From: Bifidobacterium tissieri
Lineage (GTDB): Bacteria; Actinomycetota; Actinomycetes; Actinomycetales; Bifidobacteriaceae
Assembly (NCBI RefSeq): GCF_002259645.1
Contig: NZ_MWWV01000004.1
Span: forward strand, 1-64,000
DNA length: 64,000 nucleotides
Direction: 5' to 3'
Of the stretch, positions 1 to 8,441 are shown piece by piece (the stretch's first letter is position 1; each line of letters starts with the position of its first letter). The translations under genes were made by a program, and so were the position numbers. The notes under the pieces are model-generated. The model did not search any database and was not told where the DNA came from. It saw nothing but the letters and a program-made list of their open reading frames with translations.

Positions 1-963
1 GCCTACAAGGTCCACCGCGTGCACGGACTGACCTTCGACGTCGGCGCCTTCCTCAACATCAGCCCCGACCACATCAGCCCCATCGAACACCCCACCTTCG
101 AGGACTACTTCCACTGCAAACGCCAGATCATCGCCAACAGCCGCGCCATGGTGATCGGCGCGGACAGCGACCATCTCGGTCTGCTGCTGCAGGCGGCCGA
201 ACAGCACGACGCGCCGACGACGACGTTCGGCATCGACGCCGCGGACGGCGGCCATGAATCGCAAACCCACGTCGACATGATCATGACGCCCGATCCGAGC
301 CGCAAGACCGGATTCGACATCACCTTCCACGACGATACGCAGTCGTTCGAACTGGACATGCTCGGCGAATTCAACTTCCTCAACGCCGCGGCGGCCGTGG
401 CGATCGCACACCGCGCCGGCGTACCGTTCGACGATCCCGCGATGCACGCGATCGAACGCGTGCAGGTCCCCGGCCGCATGGAACGGTTCGTGGGGGACGA
501 CGGACTGCACGTGTACGTGGACTTCGCGCACAACTACATGTCCACCAAGGCACTGGTCGACGAGATGCTGCGCGTGTACGGCGAGCGCCATCCGCGCATC
601 ACACTGGTGGCCGGCACGACTGGCGGCAAGGCGATCGACCGGCGTGAGGGAATCGTCAAGGGCGCGCTCGGCCGTGCGGAATCGTTCATCTTCACGCTGG
701 ATGATCCGAACTTCGAGGACCCGCGCAAGATCTGCGAGGAGATGGCCTCGTTCGTCAGCGACGAATCGGCCGAGGTGCAGATCATCGTGGATCGAGAACA
801 GGCGATCGTCACCGCGATCCGCGAAGCCCGCGAACACGCGGAACGATTCAACATCGTGCTGGTGATCGGCAAGGGGCATGAGACCCGCAACATCATCGAT
901 GGCAAGGCCGTCTACTGGCCCGGCGACGCCACGATCGTGCGCCGCGAGCTCGGACTGAACTAA
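1..963 (+). CDS. murE: MurE-type UDP-MurNAc-tripeptide ligase, 5'-truncated by window start
   Basis: The reading frame is open from base 1, so this is the C-terminal ~320 residues of a Mur ligase. Seen: the central-domain motif NISPDHIS with an EHP just after it, a VDFAHNY segment at the start of the C-terminal domain, GGKAIDRREG, and a closing IGKGHE (MurE usually has AGKGHE). The amino-acid-recognition segment reads DDPNFEDP rather than the DNPR motif of diaminopimelate-adding MurE, which is known to differ in lysine-adding enzymes. I therefore infer addition of L-Lys (or Orn) to UDP-MurNAc-Ala-Glu in the cytoplasm. The ATP-grasp gene starts 16 bases downstream, so the two are probably co-transcribed. 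Bifidobacteria can carry more than one MurE homologue, so this may be the second copy rather than the one in the division cluster. Confidence 0.85.
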   Translation, partial: AYKVHRVHGLTFDVGAFLNISPDHISPIEHPTFEDYFHCKRQIIANSRAMVIGADSDHLGLLLQAAEQHDAPTTTFGIDAADGGHESQTHVDMIMTPDPSRKTGFDITFHDDTQSFELDMLGEFNFLNAAAAVAIAHRAGVPFDDPAMHAIERVQVPGRMERFVGDDGLHVYVDFAHNYMSTKALVDEMLRVYGERHPRITLVAGTTGGKAIDRREGIVKGALGRAESFIFTLDDPNFEDPRKICEEMASFVSDESAEVQIIVDREQAIVTAIREAREHAERFNIVLVIGKGHETRNIIDGKAVYWPGDATIVRRELGLN

Positions 964-979
964 GGAGAGAACAACCACC

Positions 980-2218
980 ATGGCGAAGAAATTCCAGCCG
1001 ATTCTGCTGGGCAGCGACATCAATGTGTACGGCATGGCCCGTGCATTCCACGAGGAGTACGGCATCGTATCCGATGCGTACGCGTACTTCCAGCTGAGCC
1101 CGACCAAATTCAGCAGGATCGTCAACGTGCACATTGTGGATGACTTCAATAATTTCGTGAAGTTCCGCGATTTCATGCTTGATCTGGGCAAGCGCATGAA
1201 GGCCGAGGACCCGGACCGTACGCTGCTGCTCATCCCCTGCGGCGACGTGTATGCGAATCTGCTCAGCCAGTGCGGCGACGATCTGCGCAAGTACTTCGTC
1301 TACAACACGCTCGATATCCGCCTGTCCCGACGTCTCGCCTACAAGACCACGTTCTACGAGATCTGCGAGCAGTACGATCTGCCGCATCCGAAGACCCGTT
1401 CCCTGACCGCCGACGAGGTGCGCGCCGGGGAATACCGCAACCTGCCGTTCGACTATCCGGTGGCCATGAAGCCGGCGAATAGCGTGGAATGGCTGGGCAT
1501 TGACTTCGAGGGCCGTCGCAAGGCCTACATCTTCAAGGACCCCGCCGAGTTGGAGACGATCATCACGCGGGCCTACGATGCCGGCTATACGTCCGAAATG
1601 GTGATCCAGGACTTCATCCCCGGTGACGACAGCCGCATGCGTGTGCTCAACGCCTACGTGGACAGGCATCACCGCGTGCGCATGATGTTCCTCGGCCATC
1701 CGCTGCTCGAGGACCCCTCCCCCGTCGCGGCGGGCAACTACGCGGCCATCATCCCCGACTACAACGAGGAGGTGTTCCGCACCATCAAGGCGTTCCTCGA
1801 GGACATCAAGTACGAGGGCGTGGCCAACTTCGACATGAAGTACGACGAGCGCGACGGCAAGTACAAGCTGTTCGAGATCAATCTGCGCCAGGGCCGATCC
1901 AGCTACTTCGTGACGCTCAACGGGTTCAATCTGGCCAAGTACTTCGTGGATGATCTGGTCGAGGATACGCCGTTCGACGGCGATACTGTGTTCGGCCGCG
2001 GCTCCAAGCTGTGGCTGGAGATTCCGCGCTCCATCTTCACCGGCTACGTGGCTGAAGGCGATGACAAGCGTCGTGGCGAGGCCATGCTCAAGTCCGGCGA
2101 CTGGGGCACCACGCTCGAATACTCCAAGGACATGAATCCGCTGCGATGGCTCATGATCCGTCACATGTTCTCCATCTACAAGAAGAGCTACGCCAAGTAC
2201 TTCACGGTCAAGCAGTGA
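980..2218 (+). CDS. ATP-grasp ligase, probable D-aspartate ligase for the peptidoglycan side chain
   Basis: A 412-residue ATP-grasp protein. Visible motifs are a nucleotide-binding lysine in MKPANSVEW (about residue 164), the QDFIPGDDSRMRV segment, and the metal-binding FEINLRQGRSS near residue 300. There is no signal peptide and no second fused catalytic domain. The start ATG follows AGGAG with suitable spacing. Family knowledge: the D-aspartate ligase of Enterococcus faecium (Asl) is a stand-alone ATP-grasp enzyme of about this size encoded beside an aspartate racemase. Here a MurE-type ligase lies upstream and a racemase downstream. I infer attachment of beta-linked D-Asp to the epsilon-amine of Lys in the stem peptide. 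A generic annotation would be carbamoyl-phosphate-synthase-like ATP-grasp protein. Confidence 0.7.
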   Translation: MAKKFQPILLGSDINVYGMARAFHEEYGIVSDAYAYFQLSPTKFSRIVNVHIVDDFNNFVKFRDFMLDLGKRMKAEDPDRTLLLIPCGDVYANLLSQCGDDLRKYFVYNTLDIRLSRRLAYKTTFYEICEQYDLPHPKTRSLTADEVRAGEYRNLPFDYPVAMKPANSVEWLGIDFEGRRKAYIFKDPAELETIITRAYDAGYTSEMVIQDFIPGDDSRMRVLNAYVDRHHRVRMMFLGHPLLEDPSPVAAGNYAAIIPDYNEEVFRTIKAFLEDIKYEGVANFDMKYDERDGKYKLFEINLRQGRSSYFVTLNGFNLAKYFVDDLVEDTPFDGDTVFGRGSKLWLEIPRSIFTGYVAEGDDKRRGEAMLKSGDWGTTLEYSKDMNPLRWLMIRHMFSIYKKSYAKYFTVKQ

Positions 2219-2410
2219 CGCGATCACGCAGTGTCCCGCATGCCGCGTGATCGTTTCGTAACGGGATCCGGCCGGTGACCGGAAGGTTGCCGGCTCGTGA
2301 TCATGCCACTGCTATCATTGCTTCTCAGGCAAATTCGAATCAACGCGCGACTGCAACATCTCGAATCGTCCCGATGCCGCAGGAAGCAGACAAAGGCAAG
2401 TGGAGCATAC

Positions 2411-3127
2411 ATGAAACGACCGTTTTTCGCTGTTCTGGGCGGCATGGGATCCCTGGCTACCGAAAGCTACGTCCGTCTGGTCAATCAGGCCACGCACGCA
2501 CACCGCGATCAGGACTTCCTCGACTACGTGGTATTCAACGACGCCAGTGTGCCGGATCGCACCGACTTCATTCTCGGCCGCAGCGACGAGGATCCCTTCC
2601 CCGTGATCGCGGATGACATCGAGAAGGCGACCGCCATGGGTGCCAGTTTCATCGTGCTCACCTGCAATACCGCCCACTACTTCTTCGACCGGTTCCAGGC
2701 ACTCACCGATGTGCCGATCATGCACATGCCGCGTGGCGCGGTGAAGCGCATGAGCCGCCTGTACCCGGCCGGTGAGTACCGCCGCGTGGGCTTCATGGGT
2801 ACCGAAGGCTCCCGTGCCTCGGGCGTATACCGCAAGGCCGTTGAAGAGGCCGGATACGAGTTCGTGGAACCGGATGACAGTCTGCAGCACCGCGTGGATT
2901 ATCTGATTTACCACGATGTGAAGGGCACCGGAGATCTCAATCGGGAACGCTACGAGGCCGCCATCACCACCATGCTCGACTATTACCAGTGCGATACGGT
3001 GATCCTCGGGTGCACCGAGCTGTCCGTGCTCAACGAGGCGTTCCCGATGCCTGACAAGCCGATCATCGACGCGCAGGCCATTCTGGTGGATGACACGGTC
3101 GCCCGTGCCAAGAAGCTGCGCGGATAG
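2411..3127 (+). CDS. Aspartate/glutamate racemase family protein, probable aspartate racemase
   Basis: 238 residues from the ATG at 2411, which has GGAG five bases upstream. An earlier in-frame start at 2297 would add residues with no homologous look. The Asp/Glu racemase fold is shown by the N-terminal LGGMGSLAT, the first catalytic cysteine in VLTCNTAHY (about C85) and the second in LGCTELSV (about C201). This is the two-cysteine, PLP-independent racemase mechanism. Given the upstream ATP-grasp ligase, the likely job is making D-Asp for the peptidoglycan cross-bridge. MurI-type glutamate racemase is the alternative, but the GGMGSLAT/Y start and TELS context fit the aspartate-racemase branch better. 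A bidirectional terminator follows. Confidence 0.82.
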   Translation: MKRPFFAVLGGMGSLATESYVRLVNQATHAHRDQDFLDYVVFNDASVPDRTDFILGRSDEDPFPVIADDIEKATAMGASFIVLTCNTAHYFFDRFQALTDVPIMHMPRGAVKRMSRLYPAGEYRRVGFMGTEGSRASGVYRKAVEEAGYEFVEPDDSLQHRVDYLIYHDVKGTGDLNRERYEAAITTMLDYYQCDTVILGCTELSVLNEAFPMPDKPIIDAQAILVDDTVARAKKLRG

Positions 3128-3171
3128 GAATGAACAGGGGCCGCGTTCAGCACTCATGCCACTGACGAAAA

Positions 3172-3207
3172 AATGGTAGGACGCTCACTTCCGAGCGTCC
3201 TACCATT
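3172..3207. terminator. Bidirectional intrinsic terminator between the racemase gene and smc
   Basis: A perfect 15-bp inverted repeat (AATGGTAGGACGCTC / GAGCGTCCTACCATT) with a 6-base loop. It has A-rich DNA on the left and TTGTTGTTTT on the right, so it can serve both converging transcription units. Confidence 0.88.
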
Positions 3208-3225
3208 GTTGTTTTCGGCTATTCC

Positions 3226-6200
3226 CTACTGATCGAGGTGTTGATCGAGCTTCTGGCTCACCACGGCGGTGACGCCGTCGGCGCGCATCGTCACGCCATA
3301 CAACGCATCGGCAATGCCCATCGTGCGCTGCTGATGCGTGATGACGATCAGCTGGGCGTGCTCACGCAGCTTCTCGAACGCCTCAAGCAGACGCGTCAAA
3401 TTCACATCGTCGAGCGCCGCCTCCACCTCGTCCATCACATAGAACGGACTGGGACGCGCGGTGAAGATCGCGAAGAGGAACGCCAACGCGGTCAGCGAGC
3501 GCTCGCCGCCGGACAGCAGACTCAGCTGACGGACACGCTTGCCCGCCGGACGAGCCTGCACGATCACTCCTGAATTCAGCGGGTCGTTCGGATTGTCCAG
3601 CTTCAGCGTGCCATGACCGCCGGGGAACAGTACCCCGAACATGCTGGTGAACGCCTCGGCGGTGTCGTCGAACGCCTTGCGGAACACGTCGACCATGGTG
3701 GTGTCCAGCTGCTGGATCAGGGACATCAGATCGTCACGGGAACGGGACACGTCGTTGCGCTGATCGTTGAGGTACTGGTTGCGTGCCTTGAGCGCATCGT
3801 ATTCCTCGGTGGCGAGAGGATTCACCTTGCCGAGTTTGATGAGATCGCGTTTGGCCCGTTCCAGCCGCTGCACCTGCTCGTCACGCACGTAGTCGGTCTC
3901 GCCGTCCGGGTTGCCTGTCTCGTCCAATACCGGTACCGGTTTGTCGGGACCATAGTCGCGCACCGCTTCCTCGAGTGTCATGCCCAGACTCTCGCCGATG
4001 CGTGACTCCAGCTGCTCGTAGTCGGACGCCATGCGCTCGCGGTTCATATCAAGACCGTGTTCCCGACTGCGTAGTTCGGCCACGCGGGGCTCCAGCCGTC
4101 CGCGACGTTCCCGAAGCTCGGCGAGCTCGTCGTCGTTTCGTGCCGCGGTCCGTTGCTCGGCCACGCGGCGCTCCTCCACCTGTGCGATGCGCAGGGCCAG
4201 ATCCGCGGCCACGGCCTTGGCACGATCGGCGACACGCGCCGCCTGAGCGGCCTGCGACCGGCGTTTGTCGTTGAGCGCCTCGAGTCTGGCACGACGCTGC
4301 TCGGCCTGACGGGCATTGTCCCGCAACAGATCCGCCTGACGGACAAGGGACTGGACCTGACGCGACGTCTCGTTCCAGGCCATGGTGGCGGCAAGCTCGT
4401 CGTTGCGGGCGACGGTCAGTGCCTGTTCCAGTTCATGTTCGCGTACGCTCAGTTCATCGATATCCGAGTGTGCGTCCTGAGGGGAGTCCATGGATGCCAG
4501 TGCACGGTTGAGATCATCGAGCCTCAGTGCATGCGACCGCTGTCGCTCGTCGATGGTGGCGGCCTTGTCGTCCAACGCCGTCAGTCGGGAACGTAGTCCA
4601 GACGTTCGTTCCACCGCTGTCTGCAATCGCTGACGGGACTGCTGGATCTGCAGACGACGTTCGGCGAGACGATTCTGTTCGGCCTGCACACGGTCGGACG
4701 CCTGCCGTTCCTGCTCACGGGCCTTCGCCAGATCAGTGTCCAGTGAGGCAAGCTCGTCGGACAGTCCGTCCGCCTCGGTCAGGGCGCGATTGCGACGGGC
4801 CGCCAGACTCAGTTCGCTCTGGGCAAGCACCGTACCGCCCATCGCCGCCACATCGTCACGGAACAGCTCCCCGTCCATGGTGACCGCCGCACGCCAGCCG
4901 TGTCGTACGGCTTGCATTGCCTCGTCATGTGAGCGAACGGCCGCCACGTCGACGAGGAGTCGTCGTACGGCACGGACCGTGCCATGGGCGGTGTCGGCAT
5001 CCGCATTCGGATTGGTGTGAATGAGATCAGCGGCACTGGTGATGGCGTCGACGGCGTCATCGACGAGATCGTCATCATCACCATCGAGTGTTCTCAGTAG
5101 GACGGCCCTGCCCAGTCTGTCCGACTTCGCACGGGTCAGCGCATGCTCCATATTTGTCTCATCGGCCACCACGATCGCACCGGCGAATACGTCGAGTGCA
5201 TGGGACACGGCCTCCTCCCAGCCGTCTTTCACCTGAATGAAGTCGGTGAGGCGTCCCAGTGCACCCGTCTGCGGGTCCTGCTCCAGAGCACCGGCCGCAT
5301 TACGCCCGTCGAGCGTGTCGGCGAGTGCATCGGCCTTGGCCTTGAGCGAGACGATGCGGGTCTCCACCGTGCGATGCCGGTCCTCAAGTTCCCGAACCTT
5401 CGCCTGGGTCTGGCCAAGTACGGTACGGGCCGCGGTGAGCGCGGTGCCGTCGGGTTCGTCGTTCTCGGGCGTCTGGCGTTCAAGCTCGTTCTGTTCGGCG
5501 AGCGCGGCGTCCAGCTGAACGATCATGGCATCCCGTTGACCGGCGATGTCGTTGCGCTGGGCTGCGGCGGACTGCATCAGGGCTTCCTCACGGGCGATGA
5601 GCTCGCGCAGCTGCGCGATACGTCCTTCCTTCTCGCGGGTGCTGTTGCGCAGTTCCGTCATGGTCTGCCTCAGTGAGGCAAGCTGCCGTTCCAGATCGGC
5701 ACGATGCTCCTGCGCATGGGTGAGGGTCTGCTGCTCGGCATCCGCCTTGGTGCGCTGCTCGTTGGCCTGAGTGGTGAGTTCGTCGGCTCGACGGTCAAGC
5801 AGTTCCGGGTCCTCGCCCATGTTCTCGGTGATTTGTCCAAGCAGTGATCCGCGACGTTCCTCGGCCAGCGAGGCGAGTGATTCCAGTCGTTCATGAATCT
5901 GACTCATCTCATGCCATGCGGTGGTAAGGCTGGCGATGGTCGGCGAGGAGGCTCGGGAGGCGGCCTCCATCTGCTCGATACGGATTTTGACTTCGGCCAG
6001 CGTTCGCTGTTCGTCGGCGAGTTCGCCTCGAACACGGGTGAGCTCCTCACGATTGGCAGCTCTGCGTGCGATCAGCTGCGTGGCGTCGTCAGCCATGATT
6101 CGGCTTTGCGCGTCACGTATGGACACCTGAATGGCATCGGCCTTGCGCGAAATGCGCGCCTGGCGTCCGAGTGGTCCCATCTGGCGTCTGAGCTCGCCCA

Positions 6201-6783
6201 ACAGATCGTCGAGTCGGGCCAGATTCGCCTCGGTGGCGGTGAGCTTGCGTAGCGCGCGCTCCTTGCGCTTGCGATGCTTGAGGATACCTGCCGCCTCTTC
6301 GATGAATGCGCGATGCCCGGCGGGGTCGGCGTGCAGGATACGGTCGAGCCGTCCCTGACCGACGATCACGTGCATGTGTGAGCCGAGCCCGGTGTCGCTG
6401 AGCAGCTCCTGGATGTCGAGCAGACGACACGGGGTGCCATTGATCTCATATGCGGAGCCGCCGCCGCGGAACATGGTGCGGGAGATCGTCACTTCCGTAT
6501 AGTCGATGTCGAGCACGCGATCGGTGTTGTCGATGGTGAGCGACACCTGTGCACGGCCGAGTGCCGGACGGGAGGAAGTGCCGGCGAAGATGACGTCCTC
6601 CATGGAGGTGCCGCGTAGATTCTTCGCCCCCTGCTCTCCCATGACCCAGGTCAGTGCGTCGACGATATTCGACTTGCCGGAACCGTTGGGACCCACCACC
6701 GCGGTGATGCCGGGCTCGAAACGCAGCGTGGTGGCGGATGCGAAGGATTTGAAGCCCTTGAGCGTGAGTTCCTTAAGATACAC
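3226..6783 (-). CDS. smc: Chromosome segregation ATPase SMC
   Basis: 1185 residues, normal for bacterial SMC. The Walker A motif GPNGSGKSN is at about residues 31-39, followed by a long heptad-rich coiled coil, a hinge at roughly 500-680 (including GALGRLTDFIQV), a second coiled coil, the ABC signature LSGGERSLTALA and the Walker B MDEVEAALDD near the C-terminus. It forms the condensin-like dimer that organises and segregates the nucleoid. The start is GTG at 6783, whose G is also the last base of the folC TAG stop (TAGTG), so translation is probably coupled. scpA and scpB are not in the window. Confidence 0.97.
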   Translation of the reverse strand: MYLKELTLKGFKSFASATTLRFEPGITAVVGPNGSGKSNIVDALTWVMGEQGAKNLRGTSMEDVIFAGTSSRPALGRAQVSLTIDNTDRVLDIDYTEVTISRTMFRGGGSAYEINGTPCRLLDIQELLSDTGLGSHMHVIVGQGRLDRILHADPAGHRAFIEEAAGILKHRKRKERALRKLTATEANLARLDDLLGELRRQMGPLGRQARISRKADAIQVSIRDAQSRIMADDATQLIARRAANREELTRVRGELADEQRTLAEVKIRIEQMEAASRASSPTIASLTTAWHEMSQIHERLESLASLAEERRGSLLGQITENMGEDPELLDRRADELTTQANEQRTKADAEQQTLTHAQEHRADLERQLASLRQTMTELRNSTREKEGRIAQLRELIAREEALMQSAAAQRNDIAGQRDAMIVQLDAALAEQNELERQTPENDEPDGTALTAARTVLGQTQAKVRELEDRHRTVETRIVSLKAKADALADTLDGRNAAGALEQDPQTGALGRLTDFIQVKDGWEEAVSHALDVFAGAIVVADETNMEHALTRAKSDRLGRAVLLRTLDGDDDDLVDDAVDAITSAADLIHTNPNADADTAHGTVRAVRRLLVDVAAVRSHDEAMQAVRHGWRAAVTMDGELFRDDVAAMGGTVLAQSELSLAARRNRALTEADGLSDELASLDTDLAKAREQERQASDRVQAEQNRLAERRLQIQQSRQRLQTAVERTSGLRSRLTALDDKAATIDERQRSHALRLDDLNRALASMDSPQDAHSDIDELSVREHELEQALTVARNDELAATMAWNETSRQVQSLVRQADLLRDNARQAEQRRARLEALNDKRRSQAAQAARVADRAKAVAADLALRIAQVEERRVAEQRTAARNDDELAELRERRGRLEPRVAELRSREHGLDMNRERMASDYEQLESRIGESLGMTLEEAVRDYGPDKPVPVLDETGNPDGETDYVRDEQVQRLERAKRDLIKLGKVNPLATEEYDALKARNQYLNDQRNDVSRSRDDLMSLIQQLDTTMVDVFRKAFDDTAEAFTSMFGVLFPGGHGTLKLDNPNDPLNSGVIVQARPAGKRVRQLSLLSGGERSLTALAFLFAIFTARPSPFYVMDEVEAALDDVNLTRLLEAFEKLREHAQLIVITHQQRTMGIADALYGVTMRADGVTAVVSQKLDQHLDQ

Positions 6784-8213
6784 TAGGCGCGCTCCGACTT
6801 CGGTTTGGCGAGGTCGGCGTTCGGCTGTTCCTTCAGCAGATGACGGGCGTCACCGGCGGTGACGAAGCTGCCGCAGACGAGAACGCCCTGACCGTAGCCG
6901 ATGCCGGTCTCGTCCGATTCATCGGCGAGATCGACGGCAGCCTGAATGGCGTCGGGCAGAAAGTCCTTGCGGATGACACGATCGGGACCGAACACGTCGA
7001 TGGCGATCTTCTCAAGGTCCTCGGCGGGCATGACACGGCTCGTCCACGAGTTCTGGGTGACGACGATGGTGTCGAGCATCGGTTCGAGTATGCCGAGCAC
7101 GGACTCCACTTCCTTGTCGGCCATCATGGAGACCACACCGATGAGGTGCTGGAAGGAGAAGTTCTCCTCGATTGCCCCGCGCAGCGCGGTGACCGCCTGA
7201 ATGTTATGACCGCCATCCACGATGATCGTGGGTGAGGTACGAACCACTTCGATGCGGCCGGGCACCTTTACACTGCCCAGCGCCTCGGCCACCACGTCGC
7301 CGTCCAGAGGGCCGTTGACGGGGATCACCACTTCGGCCGCGGCGAGCGCGGACAGGGCGTTGTGCGCCTGGTGCTCGCCGAACATGGCGATCGGAACCTG
7401 TTCGTATACACCGTTGGGAGTGCGCAGCGTCGCCACCTGTCCTCCGACGGCGGGCTGCCGGGAGACGACCTCCATCTCCTGTCCGTCGCGAACCAGCCCC
7501 TGGGCGCCCTGTTCGCGTACGGCGTCCTCGATGATCGGCAGTACGGTCTCGTGGGTTTGCGGTCCGACGATCACGGTGGAGTTGGGCTTGACGATGCCGG
7601 CCTTCTCTCCGGCGATCTGCTCGACGGTGTCGCCCAGCCACTGCATGTGGTCCATATCCACTGGGCCGATGATCGACGCGTCCCCATCGAGCACATTGGT
7701 GGCGTCCCATCGGCCGCCCATGCCGACTTCGACGACGGCCACGTCCACAGGGGCGTCGGCGAACGCCCAGATCGCCATGGCGGTGAGCACCTCGAAGAAG
7801 CTCATCTTCGGTCCGCCCTGTTCAACGGATCTGGCGTCGACAAGGTCCACGAAATCCTTGATCTGATCCCAGATGTCAACGAACTCATCGTCGGACAGAC
7901 GCTGTCCGTCGATGCAGATGCGTTCGGTGATCGACTCCACATGCGGCGACGTGTACAGGCCGGTGCGCAGACCATAATGGCGGCAGATCGATTCGACCAT
8001 GCGAGCCGTGGATCCCTTGCCGTTCGTGCCGGTGATGTGCACCACGCGGAACGACTGCTCCGGGTGTCCCAGCAGGTCCATCATCATCGCCATGCGATCG
8101 AGTGTGGGGTCGAAATCGTGCTCCGGTGCCCGCTTCATGATCGTACGATACACCTCGTTGAGGCTTGTTCCTGCAGTGTTCGGATGTTCGAAAGACATAC
8201 CCTGTGCCTTCAT
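6783..8213 (-). CDS. folC: Bifunctional dihydrofolate synthase / folylpolyglutamate synthase
   Basis: 476 residues if started at ATG 8213 (GGAAAGGG just upstream); an alternative ATG at 8198 (GAAGG upstream) gives 471. A much longer open frame running to 9419 is an artefact because it crosses the divergent aminopeptidase gene. The Mur-ligase fold is seen in the P-loop ITGTNGKGSTARM, GMGGRWDATNVLD, and IVDGGHNIQA at the start of the C-terminal domain. The enzyme adds glutamate to dihydropteroate and then gamma-linked glutamates to folates. It overlaps smc by one base. Confidence 0.92.
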   Translation of the reverse strand: MKAQGMSFEHPNTAGTSLNEVYRTIMKRAPEHDFDPTLDRMAMMMDLLGHPEQSFRVVHITGTNGKGSTARMVESICRHYGLRTGLYTSPHVESITERICIDGQRLSDDEFVDIWDQIKDFVDLVDARSVEQGGPKMSFFEVLTAMAIWAFADAPVDVAVVEVGMGGRWDATNVLDGDASIIGPVDMDHMQWLGDTVEQIAGEKAGIVKPNSTVIVGPQTHETVLPIIEDAVREQGAQGLVRDGQEMEVVSRQPAVGGQVATLRTPNGVYEQVPIAMFGEHQAHNALSALAAAEVVIPVNGPLDGDVVAEALGSVKVPGRIEVVRTSPTIIVDGGHNIQAVTALRGAIEENFSFQHLIGVVSMMADKEVESVLGILEPMLDTIVVTQNSWTSRVMPAEDLEKIAIDVFGPDRVIRKDFLPDAIQAAVDLADESDETGIGYGQGVLVCGSFVTAGDARHLLKEQPNADLAKPKSERA

Positions 8214-8441
8214 GCCCTTTCCGCGTGTCACGTCTGAATGATCCGATGCGCGAACCATCGCCGCACATCGATGCTCGATGTATTCTAGGCAATCGCTGTG
8301 ACCACGATCACACATACGCGACGGGCGTACATCGTCAAACGGCAACACCATGATATTTGGCGGCATTCGCATGAGGCATCTTCTAAGATGAACGGTAGCA
8401 ATGCAGGATCTGCATAGGCATTCATCGAAAGGAGCGGCGTG

